A stretch of 64,000 nt of DNA from Williamsia sp. DF01-3. Lineage in GTDB: Bacteria > Actinomycetota > Actinomycetes > Mycobacteriales > Mycobacteriaceae. Each line of letters begins with the position of its first letter. Position 1 is the first letter of the stretch. The notes beneath the pieces were generated by a model. That model made no database searches, was not told where the DNA came from, and saw nothing but the letters and a program-made list of their open reading frames with translations. The stretch spans positions 5,163,733-5,227,732 of the forward strand of contig NZ_JALKFS010000005.1 of NCBI RefSeq assembly GCF_023051145.1, read 5' to 3'. The position numbers and the translations under genes were made by a program. Below are positions 23,370-31,770 of the stretch, piece by piece.

Positions 23370-24592
23370 GACGGCGTTCCGTTCGCGGCGGCAGCGGCTG
23401 CCGCCTTCTTCGCCTTGCCCACGGCCCGTTTGGCCAGCGCCCAGCGATGGACCTCGGACGGGCCGTCGTAGATCTGGAACGGCCGCAGCTCACGCTGCAG
23501 ACGGGCCAATGGCAGCTCGTCGGACACTCCTTGGCCACCGCACATCTGGATCGCGCGGTCGACGACCCTCGAAAATGCCTCGGCTGCAAATGTTTTCGCG
23601 ATCGACGTCTCGTCGCCCGCATGCTGACCCTGGTCGAGCGCGTAGCAGGCCTTGACCAGCAACGCCCGCGCAGCAGCCAGATCGATCTCGTTGTCGGCCA
23701 CCATCTGCTGGATCATGCCCAGATCGCCGAGCTTGCCGCCGAAGGCTTCCCGGCGGGCAACGTAGTCGAGCGCGACGTCTTGGGCGCGGTTGGCGCTGCC
23801 CATCCACCGCATGACGTGGGTCATACGTGCTGGGCCCAGCCGCACCTGTGCGTAGCGGTAACCCTCGTCGACCTCTCCGAGCACGTCTTCGTCCGGAACG
23901 AACACGTCGCGGAATGCCACCTCGCAGTGGCCGCCGATCATCGCGCGGTCGATGGTGTTGATGTGGCGTCCCACCGTGATGCCGGGAGTGTCGGCCGGCG
24001 CGAGGAACATCGTCGCGCCGCCGCGGTCACCGGGGGAACCCGCAGTCCGCGCCATGATGATGAAGAAGCCGGCACCGTCGGCGCCAGTGATGAACCATTT
24101 GTCGCCGTTGATCTTCCAGCCACCGTCGACCTTGGTGGCCGCAGTGCGCAGTGCTGCCGGGTCGGCACCGGCTCCCGGTGCGGGCTCGGTCATCGCGAAG
24201 GCCGACCGCACGTCACCGCGGGCCAGTGGAGCCAGGTACTTCTCTTTCTGGTCCGCGCCGGCGATGTGCGCGAGCATGTGCACGTTGCCCTCGTCGGGTG
24301 CTCCGATGTGCAGCGCGATCGGACCGAACACCGAGTAACCGGCAGCCTCGAAGACCGGGGCGCGATCGGACATGTTGAGGCCGAGGCCGCCGTATTCGAC
24401 CGGCGCGTGCGGCGCGAGCACACCGGCGTCGCGCGCCTGGTCACGCAGTTCTAGTCGACGCGTGTCGCCGCCGGCGGCGGTGATGTCACCGGCGAACTCG
24501 TCCTCGATCGGCATCACGTGGTCGCGGACGAAATCACGGACTTTCGTGACCACGTCCTCGACGGCTGGATCGTAGGAAAGGCTGATCGCCAT
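23366..24592 (-). CDS. Acyl-CoA dehydrogenase (ACAD11/LvaC-like by context)
   Basis: 408-residue flavin enzyme with the ACAD domain order: N-terminal helical part, middle beta-domain (FAMTEPAPGAGADPAALRTA, WKINGDKWFITGA), and C-terminal helices (AEAFSRVVDRAIQMCGGQGV, FQIYDGPSEVHRWALA). The ATG at 24592 follows a near-perfect AAGGAGGT. It is coupled to the downstream APH-fold kinase. That pairing is known in the 4-hydroxy acid branch of fatty acid catabolism, where the dehydrogenase removes the phosphate made by the kinase. An operator-like palindrome lies 44 bases upstream. Confidence 0.85.
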   Translation of the reverse strand: MAISLSYDPAVEDVVTKVRDFVRDHVMPIEDEFAGDITAAGGDTRRLELRDQARDAGVLAPHAPVEYGGLGLNMSDRAPVFEAAGYSVFGPIALHIGAPDEGNVHMLAHIAGADQKEKYLAPLARGDVRSAFAMTEPAPGAGADPAALRTAATKVDGGWKINGDKWFITGADGAGFFIIMARTAGSPGDRGGATMFLAPADTPGITVGRHINTIDRAMIGGHCEVAFRDVFVPDEDVLGEVDEGYRYAQVRLGPARMTHVMRWMGSANRAQDVALDYVARREAFGGKLGDLGMIQQMVADNEIDLAAARALLVKACYALDQGQHAGDETSIAKTFAAEAFSRVVDRAIQMCGGQGVSDELPLARLQRELRPFQIYDGPSEVHRWALAKRAVGKAKKAAAAAAANGTPS

Positions 24593-24635
24593 GTGCACCT
24601 CCTTGTGCTGCGCCGGCGAACCCGTGCTTGCGATC

Positions 24636-24655
24636 CCGACCGAGCGCTCGTTCGG
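24636..24655. promoter_or_regulatory. 20-bp palindromic operator upstream of the acyl-CoA dehydrogenase operon
   Basis: CCGACCGAGCGCTCGTTCGG is self-complementary at all but one base pair, with a perfect 10-bp centre CGAGCGCTCG. It lies between the TetR gene and the acyl-CoA dehydrogenase, on the expected promoter. It is a natural site for that TetR; binding is inferred. Confidence 0.6.
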
Positions 24656-24711
24656 TATTGGGCCCAGAATGTCACGCCCGGACTCGACGGTCAAGCCGGT
24701 CGACGTCACCC

Positions 24712-25356
24712 TCAAGACTGATCCGGAAAGTACCCCACCATCCGTCTGGCGATCAGCAGATAACGGGCAACGAGTTCGTCGGGACCGAGACGCCCCTGCG
24801 GCCGGTACCAGGTGGACACCCCCACACACATGGTGGTGACCGCCCGGCCGGCGTCCTCTGGATTGGGGCAGCGGAAGTCACCCGACTCGACGCCGTCCAT
24901 CACCAGCCTGTCGACCATCCGCTGCTGCCTGTCGCGCAGTTGGATGTAATCGGTGCGGAACGACGGATCCAGGCTGCGGATCTCGGTGGAGCCCACAAAC
25001 GCCTGGGCCCGCCGATACATGTGGAACCGCAGCAAAGACTCCACCACGGCGTCGTAGCGTTCGAGCGGCGTCGGACCGGCTTCAGCAAGCGCCGCCTCAG
25101 AACGGCCGAGCAGATCACTCATCGTGAGCTCGAGCAAACCCTTGAGGAGGGACTGCTTCGACGGATAGTGGTGATAGAGCCCCGGCACACTCAGGCCTGC
25201 GCGTGCGGCGATGTCGCGTACCGAGGTGCCGTGATAGCCGTGTTCGGCAAAGGCCGAGAGCGCTGCCGCGAGCGGCGCAGGCAGATCTTCCTGGCCGTAT
25301 TCGCGCCAACCGTCGCCGCCGTGGTCTCGCGGCGTCGGCTCGGGCACGGAGTTCAT
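24712..25356 (-). CDS. TetR-family regulator of the acyl-CoA dehydrogenase/kinase operon
   Basis: 214-residue TetR protein: HTH at about residues 28-68 (AFAEHGYHGTSVRDIAARAG, LSVPGLYHHYPSKQSLL), helical ligand domain after it. It is on the same strand and directly upstream of the acyl-CoA dehydrogenase operon, separated by 119 bases containing a 20-bp palindrome. Regulators in this position usually sense an acyl-CoA or acid substrate of the operon. Confidence 0.82.
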   Translation of the reverse strand: MNSVPEPTPRDHGGDGWREYGQEDLPAPLAAALSAFAEHGYHGTSVRDIAARAGLSVPGLYHHYPSKQSLLKGLLELTMSDLLGRSEAALAEAGPTPLERYDAVVESLLRFHMYRRAQAFVGSTEIRSLDPSFRTDYIQLRDRQQRMVDRLVMDGVESGDFRCPNPEDAGRAVTTMCVGVSTWYRPQGRLGPDELVARYLLIARRMVGYFPDQS

Positions 25357-25521
25357 GTCATCAACCTACTGTGCCGCTCCATCACGCTCACGCGAATACG
25401 GGTCGGTCGATGGGCGTTTCGTCCCGGAAAGCCTCCCGATGCCGCCGCGCCGACGCCTGACCGAGGTCACCGCCGGGCTCTGATTGCGCTTCACCACGAC
25501 GTATCCGGCAAGCTGAAGACC

Positions 25522-26781
25522 ATGCAGGCGACGCCGAACCCACCCACCGATCCGTCGTCGGCGATGTCCGCCTCACCCGGTGACCGGCAGGGGATCAGCA
25601 GGTCCCTTGTGGTGTTGTTCGCCGTCACGTGCGGCGTCTCGGTGTCGTCGCTCTACGTCCTGCAACCGGTACTCGAGGAGATCCGCCAGGACTTCGATGT
25701 CTCCACGTCGACTGCTGCACTGGTGGTGACCGCCGCCCAACTCGGGTATGCGGCCGGGCTGCTGTTCTTGGTCCCGCTGGGCGATCTGCTGAACCGGAAG
25801 TTGTTGGCGCCCAGCATGATGGTCGCATCAGCCGTCGCCCTGTTGCTCTCGGGACTGGCTCCCGGTTTCGGGACCCTCTTCGTCGCATCGATCCTGGCCG
25901 GCGTGTGTGCGGCCACCGCCCAGATCGTGTTGCCGTGGTCCTCGTCCCTTGCGGTGCCGTCAGATCGCGGGCGCGTGGTCGGCATGGTGATGAGCGGGCT
26001 GCTGCTGGGCATCCTGCTGGCCCGTGTCGTCAGCGGGCTCATCGCCGAGTTCGGGGGCTGGCGCTCGGTGTTGTTCACGGGGTCGGCCCTGATGATCGTG
26101 CTGGCCGTGGTGGTCTACGTCTCGGTGCCACCCGACGCGCCCCGTCCCCGGCAACCCTATGGCCAACTGCTGATCTCGGTGGCCCGGATCGTCCGTGCCG
26201 AGACCATGCTCCGGCAACGGATGCTGCTCGGATTTTTGACCATGTTCGGGTTCAGTGCCATGTGGACCTCGATCGCATTCCTGCTCTCGGGCAGTCGGGG
26301 CGAGCACTTCTCCTACTCGGAGGCTGCCATCGGGCTGTTCGGTCTTGCCGGGGTCGCCGGCGCCGCGGCGGCACCGTTGTTCGGAAAGCTCGCCGACCGT
26401 GGGCATCTGCGGATGGCGACCACGGCCGCGTGGGTTGTCACCATCATCGGATGGTTGTCGCTCGCGTGGCCCGGAACACCGTTGGCAGCAATGGTGATCG
26501 GCCTCGTGGTGTTCGACTTCGGGGTTCAGGCTTCGCAGTTGGCGAATCAGTCCGCGATCTATTCGCTGGCGTCGGAGGAGCGCAGCCGCGTGACCACGGC
26601 GTACATGGTCACGTACTTCGCAGGCGCGGTGGCGGGTTCGGTCTCATCGGGCTACGCATACGGCGCCGGTGGCTGGATTGCCGTGTGCCTGAGCGGTATC
26701 GGTGTAGCTGTGGCCGGTCTGCTCGCGTGGCTGGTCTTCGACCGCTGGAACCAACGCCGCGCCGGTCAATCGGTGCGCTGA
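25522..26781 (+). CDS. MFS transporter
   Basis: 419-residue major facilitator protein with about 12 membrane segments. The first-loop motif appears as GDLLNRKLLAPSMM between helices 2 and 3, and a related motif GKLADRGHLRMATT in the second half. A soluble N-terminal tail of about 25 residues precedes the first helix. The frame is open far upstream but ATG 25522 (or 25564) gives the normal family length. Gene end overlaps the convergent TetR gene by 16 bases. It is likely an exporter of small hydrophobic compounds; the substrate is unknown. Confidence 0.82.
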   Translation: MQATPNPPTDPSSAMSASPGDRQGISRSLVVLFAVTCGVSVSSLYVLQPVLEEIRQDFDVSTSTAALVVTAAQLGYAAGLLFLVPLGDLLNRKLLAPSMMVASAVALLLSGLAPGFGTLFVASILAGVCAATAQIVLPWSSSLAVPSDRGRVVGMVMSGLLLGILLARVVSGLIAEFGGWRSVLFTGSALMIVLAVVVYVSVPPDAPRPRQPYGQLLISVARIVRAETMLRQRMLLGFLTMFGFSAMWTSIAFLLSGSRGEHFSYSEAAIGLFGLAGVAGAAAAPLFGKLADRGHLRMATTAAWVVTIIGWLSLAWPGTPLAAMVIGLVVFDFGVQASQLANQSAIYSLASEERSRVTTAYMVTYFAGAVAGSVSSGYAYGAGGWIAVCLSGIGVAVAGLLAWLVFDRWNQRRAGQSVR

Positions 26782-27407
26782 GCGTTCTCGGGCAACAGTT
26801 CGTAGATCGCACCGAACATCATCGTCACGCACAGTTCGATCAATTCGTCGGTAGGGCAATCGATTCGGCCGTCGATCCACGCGTTGAGCACCTGCCCGAG
26901 CCCGCCGACGTAGAAGTGGGCTGCTCCTTGGGTGGTCGCGTCGTCGAATTGGGATCCCGAGGTCTGGATGGTCAGCGCCGCGAACATCATGGCGGCGTCC
27001 ATCCGTTTGGTGGCCAGGGTTCCGCTGAGCAGTGTCTGCGAGAACAGCACCCGGCCCTTGCGCCGATCGGTGTCGATGAGCCGAACGATGGCGCCCACCG
27101 CGGAACGGATCTGCTCGCGCGGAGACTGACCGCCGGATGTCACCGCGGTCTGGGCGGCCTCGGCTATGTCGAAGACGACGGCGTCGTACGTGGTGCCCAC
27201 CAACTGGTCCACGTCTTCGAAGCTCTCGTAGAAGTATCTCGCGGTCAGTCCGGCCTGCCGGCACACCCCGCGCACACTGATCGCCACCCCGTCGGCCGAG
27301 CCGAGGATCTCGAGCGCAGCTTCGATCAGCGCTGCCCGGCGACGTTTGACCCGGTCAGCTCCATTCTCGCCGCCATATGGGCGCAAAGGATCTGCCATGG
27401 GCCTCAT
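26766..27407 (-). CDS. TetR-family regulator next to MpaB-type oxygenase
   Basis: 213-residue TetR protein: HTH at about residues 25-65 (EILGSADGVAISVRGVCRQA, LTARYFYESFEDVDQLV). It is divergent from the MpaB-type oxygenase gene, and GATAACGGTTGTTATC lies between them, so it probably represses that gene and itself. The C-terminal part is helical with no recognisable ligand motif. Confidence 0.8.
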   Translation of the reverse strand: MRPMADPLRPYGGENGADRVKRRRAALIEAALEILGSADGVAISVRGVCRQAGLTARYFYESFEDVDQLVGTTYDAVVFDIAEAAQTAVTSGGQSPREQIRSAVGAIVRLIDTDRRKGRVLFSQTLLSGTLATKRMDAAMMFAALTIQTSGSQFDDATTQGAAHFYVGGLGQVLNAWIDGRIDCPTDELIELCVTMMFGAIYELLPENAQRTD

Positions 27408-27468
27408 CTTTCCACCTTCGGTTAACGACGATTGACTTTCGGTCCGATCGCAGCTTCAATACGAAAGA

Positions 27469-27484
27469 GATAACGGTTGTTATC
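27469..27484. promoter_or_regulatory. Palindromic operator before the MpaB-type oxygenase
   Basis: GATAAC and GTTATC are perfect 6-bp arms around GGTT, 24 bases before the ATG at 27508 and in the divergent region with a TetR gene. Confidence 0.55.
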
Positions 27485-27507
27485 AGAAGCAACCTTGGAG
27501 GCCGACA

Positions 27508-28395
27508 ATGACGTCTGGAACCGTTGACGGAACGGCTGCCCTGTCCATCGACATGCCGCAGCCCATCCGCACCCGAAATCGCGCAGAGACCGACAGCGCA
27601 CCGGGCGACCTGCTGGACATGCCGGGCATCTCGGCTCTCGCCGGGGCCGCCAACGTGATCATGCAACTTGGACTCCCTGCGGTCGGATACGGCGTCGCGG
27701 AGAGCAAGGTCGACAGCGGCAACCTGTTCAAGCACCCCATCAAGCGGGGCCGCACCACGCTGTCGTACCTCGCGGTCGCGGTGAACGGCACCCCGGAAGA
27801 CCGCAAAGCGTACCGCAAAGCCGTCGGCCATTCACACGCGCAGGTGCGTTCCACCGAGTCGAGCCCGGTCGAATACAACGCTTTTGATCCCCGCCTGCAG
27901 TTGTGGGTTGCCGCCTGCCTGTACAAGGGCTGGGAAGACATGCAGATTCTCTACGGCGACCCCTCGGCGATCACCGAAGAGGCATACCAGCAGGGCGCTC
28001 TCATGGGCACCACTCTGCAGATGCCGCGCGAGATGTGGCCGGCCACACGCGCCGACTTCCAGGAGTACTGGGATGGGACGGTCGCGCAGCTCGAGATCGA
28101 CGACACCATCCGGGAACTGCTGATCAGCATCGCCAAGTTCGAGTTCTTGCCCAAGCCGGTGTCCATGCTGATCGGCGACTTCGGCCTGTTCCTCACCACC
28201 GGGTTCCTGCCACCCGAGTTCCGCGAGAAGATGGGCCTCGAGTGGACACCGCGGCAACAACAACTCTTCGACCTGCACAATCGCATCGTCCGGTTTGTTG
28301 TGACGCGACTGCCCGAACCGATGCGCGCATTCCCGTTCAACGCCTACCTGTGGGACGTCCGCCGTCGGATCCGGACCGGCCGAAAACTCATCTAG
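27508..28395 (+). CDS. MpaB/DUF2236-family oxygenase-like protein
   Basis: This 295-residue protein belongs to the DUF2236 (mycophenolic-acid MpaB / latex-clearing-protein-like) family of haem-b oxygenases. The conserved region is KRGRTTLSYLAVAVNGTPED followed by HSHAQV, which contains the Arg/Thr and His positions expected around the haem. DPRLQLWVAACLYKGW is also characteristic. TTGGAGG precedes the ATG. It is soluble with no signal peptide. The divergent TetR and the operator suggest substrate-induced expression; the substrate is unknown. The end overlaps the convergent FMN oxidase gene by four bases. Confidence 0.78.
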   Translation: MTSGTVDGTAALSIDMPQPIRTRNRAETDSAPGDLLDMPGISALAGAANVIMQLGLPAVGYGVAESKVDSGNLFKHPIKRGRTTLSYLAVAVNGTPEDRKAYRKAVGHSHAQVRSTESSPVEYNAFDPRLQLWVAACLYKGWEDMQILYGDPSAITEEAYQQGALMGTTLQMPREMWPATRADFQEYWDGTVAQLEIDDTIRELLISIAKFEFLPKPVSMLIGDFGLFLTTGFLPPEFREKMGLEWTPRQQQLFDLHNRIVRFVVTRLPEPMRAFPFNAYLWDVRRRIRTGRKLI

Positions 28396-29705
28396 TCGAG
28401 TCGCACCTTCTTCAACACCGCCGGCGACAAGTCGGCGGTGTTGGTGTTCCCGGACAGTCCCAGCGTCAGGTCGAGCTCGGCGATGATGTTGGCGACCACG
28501 TCTCGCGCACCTGCCGATCCGGCCAGCGCGAGTCCGTACATGTGCGGACGTCCGATACACACCGCGTCCGCACCCAGAGCCAGCGCTTTGAAGACGTCGG
28601 CGCCGCCGCGGATGCCCGAATCCAGCAGCACCTTCGCCTTGCCGTCAACTGCGGCCACCACGTCGGTGAGCGATTCGACCGAGCCGATGGATCCGTCGAT
28701 CTGCCGGCCGCCATGGTTGGAGACCAGGATGCCGTCCACCCCGGCGTCGACGGCCTGCCGTGCGTCGTCGGGGTGCAGGATCCCTTTCAAGACGATCGGC
28801 AGCGACGTCCGCTCGCGCAGCCCGGCAATGTCCGTCCAGTTGAGCGAGGGACGCGAGTAGGTCTCCAGGAAGGTCTGCACAGACTCCCTGGGCACAGGTG
28901 AGCGAAGGTTGGCCAGCACGCTGCCGGGGGTGTTCTTCGCCATCGACACCAGGGACTTGATCGCGCCGACCGTCACCTGGGGCTTGGGGCCGGGTACGGC
29001 CGCAGCGATACGAGCTCGCACCATGTCGATGAAGCGGGGATCAGAGGTGTACTGGTCGATGCCCATCCCTTGCGCGAACGGCAGCGAGCCCAGGTTCAGG
29101 TCCTGCGGCCGCCAGCCCAGCATGGTGGTGTCGAGCGTGACCACGATGGCCGCCGCACCGCACTTCTCGGCGCGCTGCAGGAAGCTGTCCACCAGTTGCT
29201 CGTCACTTGACCAGTAGAGCTGGTACCAGCGGGGCGCCCCGGGCGACACCTCGTCCATCGCCGCGGCAGTGCTCTCCATCGGTGCGCTGGCCTGGCTGGA
29301 GAAGATGTACGGGACGCCGAGTTCGGCGGCGGCCCGGCCGATGTGGACGTCGGCCTGCGGAAAGACCAGGCCGCCCGCACCCACCGGGGAGAACAGGATC
29401 GGTGCCGGCAACTGCTGTCCGAACAGCTCGGTGGACAGACTCCGTACCGAGACGTCGCGCAGCATCCTGGGAACGATCGCCCAGCTGTCGAGGGCGCGGC
29501 GGTTGGCCCGCATGGTGCTGCCTTCACCCGCTCCACCGGCGACATAAGCCCACGCCTTGGCGGACATCTTGCGCTTGGCAGCGCGCTCCAGATCGTCGAA
29601 ATTGGTGGGTACCTTGGGCTTTCGCCCAAAGACGCCGTCGGTGTAGATCTGGTTCTGTCGAGCCCGGCCGGAAAGATCGGACGCCGGTCGCCTGTTGCTG
29701 CTCAT
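28392..29705 (-). CDS. FMN-dependent alpha-hydroxy-acid oxidase/monooxygenase (lactate 2-monooxygenase-like)
   Basis: This 437-residue TIM-barrel flavoenzyme has conserved elements PILFSPVGAGGLVFPQAD (FMN site), YWSSDEQLVDSFLQRAEKCG, the active-site His in LVSNHGGRQIDGS and the phosphate-binding LLDSGIRGGADVFKALALGA. The family oxidises L-2-hydroxy acids; actinobacterial members of this length resemble lactate 2-monooxygenase, which makes acetate and CO2 from lactate. I start at the ATG at 29705, not the longer open frame to 29879. It is divergent from the CurA-like reductase. Confidence 0.83.
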   Translation of the reverse strand: MSSNRRPASDLSGRARQNQIYTDGVFGRKPKVPTNFDDLERAAKRKMSAKAWAYVAGGAGEGSTMRANRRALDSWAIVPRMLRDVSVRSLSTELFGQQLPAPILFSPVGAGGLVFPQADVHIGRAAAELGVPYIFSSQASAPMESTAAAMDEVSPGAPRWYQLYWSSDEQLVDSFLQRAEKCGAAAIVVTLDTTMLGWRPQDLNLGSLPFAQGMGIDQYTSDPRFIDMVRARIAAAVPGPKPQVTVGAIKSLVSMAKNTPGSVLANLRSPVPRESVQTFLETYSRPSLNWTDIAGLRERTSLPIVLKGILHPDDARQAVDAGVDGILVSNHGGRQIDGSIGSVESLTDVVAAVDGKAKVLLDSGIRGGADVFKALALGADAVCIGRPHMYGLALAGSAGARDVVANIIAELDLTLGLSGNTNTADLSPAVLKKVRLD

Positions 29706-29837
29706 CGGCCCACCGTAGCGGGCCAGATGAGCGACGATGGTGACTTGAGTTGCCTCACATCCGGCAGCAGACGGAACAGCACGGTCGCCCTCGGCTGTTG
29801 ACGAGGGAGACCGCAACGATTCTCGACGAGGAGATAC

Positions 29838-30856
29838 ATGACCAACGGCACCCGCATCGTCCTGGCAGCACGCCCACACGGCGAACCCAAGGATTCCGAT
29901 TTCCGATTCGAAGACTTCGATCTCGCCGAACCGGGGCCGGGCGAGGTGGCGCTGGAAACCCTGTATCTGTCGCTGGACCCCTACATGCGTGGCCGGATGA
30001 GTGCGGCCAAGTCGTACGCCGCACCGGTCGAGATCGGCGACACCATGGTGGGCGCCACGGTCTCACGCGTCCTCACCTCGACCGTCGACGACTTCGCGCC
30101 GGGCGACGTGGTGCTCGGGTACGCCGGCTGGCGCACCCACTCAATTGAGCAGGCGAAATACCTCCGCAAGCTCGATCCGGAGGCCATCTCGCCGTCCACC
30201 GCACTCGGCGTTCTCGGCATGCCCGGCTTCACTGCATACGCGGGGCTGCTGACCATCGGAAAGCCGCAGCCGGGCGAGACAGTGGTGGTGGCCGCAGCTG
30301 CCGGCCCGGTCGGGTCAGCGGTCGGGCAGATCGCCAAGCTCAAGGGCGCCCGTGCGGTCGGGATCGCCGGCGGACCAGACAAGGTGGCTTACCTCAAGGA
30401 CGAGCTCGGCTTCGACGCGGCCATCGACCACCGTGCCGACGACTTCAAAGAACAGCTCGCGGCCGCGACCCCGATGGCATCGACGTGTACTTCGAGAACG
30501 TGGGCGGCGCGGTCTTCAACGCGGTGCTGCCCCGGATGAACCTGTACGGACGCATTCCCGTGTGTGGCCTGGTTGCCAACTACAACCTGACGTCGGCCCC
30601 GGAAGGCCCGGACCGGTCCGGTGCGTTGATGGGCGCAGTGCTCACCCAGAGCCTGACCATCCGCGGGTTCATCCAGACCGAGTTCGCAGCCGAGCAGATG
30701 CCTCGCTTCCTCGAGGAGGCCACACAGTGGGTGGCCGATGGGTCGCTGAAGTACCGCGAAGACATCACCGACGGCTTGGACAACGTGCCCGAGGCATTCC
30801 GCGGCCTGCTCAGTGGCCGCAACTTCGGCAAGGCGCTGGTGCGAGTAGCCGAGTGA
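29838..30856 (+). CDS. NADPH-dependent MDR reductase (CurA-like), frame broken once
   Basis: This medium-chain reductase of about 339 residues is zinc-independent and of the 2-alkenal/curcumin reductase type: YLSLDPYMRGRM near the N-terminus, cofactor loop VAAAAGPVGSAVGQIAK, and DVYFENVGGAVFNAVLPRMN. The frame breaks at the C-run 30469-30472: one added C restores ATP-DGIDVYFENVGG. The length (1019 nt) is one base short of a multiple of three. Everything else matches a full-length enzyme. A sequencing homopolymer error is the simplest explanation; otherwise it is a recent pseudogene. Confidence 0.78.
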
Positions 30857-30907
30857 GAGTCGGACCCGAACAGCCCTATCGGCGGTGACCCTGGTTTAGG
30901 GTCGGTC

Positions 30908-31579
30908 ATGACCAGACTGCAGATCGTCGTGCTGCTCTTCCCGAACGTCACGCAGCTGGACATGACCGGCCCCGCCCAGGTCTTCTCACACTTCCCCGAC
31001 ACAGACGTCCACTTGGCGTGGCACAACCTCGAACCGGTGACCACCGATTGTGGTTGGAGCATCGTTCCGACCGTCACCCTTGACCAGGCGCCACAGGCCG
31101 ACCTGCTGTTCGTCCCCGGTGGGCGAGGAGCGTTCGAGTTGTTCGAAGATGCTGTTGCGCTTGACTTCCTACGCACACAGGCGGCCGGCGCTCGATGGGT
31201 GACCTCGGTGTGCACCGGCTCGTTCACCCTTGCGGCAGCCGGTCTACTCGCGGGAAAGAGGGCGACAAGCCATTGGGCGTCGATGTCGATGCTCAGCGAG
31301 TTCGGATGCGAACCCGTCGGTGAGCGAGTTGTCCAAGACGGCAACGTGATCACCGGAGCCGGCGTGACCTCCGGAATGGACTTCGCCTTGACGGTCGCCG
31401 CAACCATCTTCGGCGAGGATGTGGCACGCCGCATCCAGCTGATGATCGAGTACGACCCGGCACCGCCTTTCGACGCGGGGTCGCCGACTACTGCTGACCC
31501 GGCTTTTGTCGACGACATGAAACAGAAGATGCGAACCGAACTTCTGCCGTTGATCGCGAAGGTGCTTGGGCGCGAATAG
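30908..31579 (+). CDS. DJ-1/PfpI-family protein (isonitrile-hydratase-like)
   Basis: 223-residue glutamine-amidotransferase-fold protein. The nucleophile Cys lies in VTSVCTGSFTLAAAGLLAG, with an acidic residue upstream (LDMTGPAQVF) and His in ATSHWAS, the pattern of isonitrile hydratase and of AraC-linked GATase-like domains. There is no HTH, so it is the stand-alone enzyme type. 51 bases separate it from the reductase gene. The substrate is not certain. Confidence 0.8.
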   Translation: MTRLQIVVLLFPNVTQLDMTGPAQVFSHFPDTDVHLAWHNLEPVTTDCGWSIVPTVTLDQAPQADLLFVPGGRGAFELFEDAVALDFLRTQAAGARWVTSVCTGSFTLAAAGLLAGKRATSHWASMSMLSEFGCEPVGERVVQDGNVITGAGVTSGMDFALTVAATIFGEDVARRIQLMIEYDPAPPFDAGSPTTADPAFVDDMKQKMRTELLPLIAKVLGRE

Positions 31580-31770
31580 GTTTGGCTTACCCGAATGCCG
31601 AGCCTGCAGGTCATCCAAACAGATGACTATCGAATATGTGTTCGATTTGGTAGGTTGGTGGCAGCTGATCGTCCGCAAGACCTGATTCTGAGATACGTGT
31701 GACTACGCCACCATTGTGATCGGCTGTCCCAATGTTGTCTCAGTGTTGTTGTCTTGGAGGGGGTGTGGTG

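Noticed and set aside
24628-25521. 298-codon N-terminal extension of the MFS transporter at 25522
   Set aside because: The extension lies antisense to the TetR gene and has no membrane or domain character; the MFS protein is complete without it.
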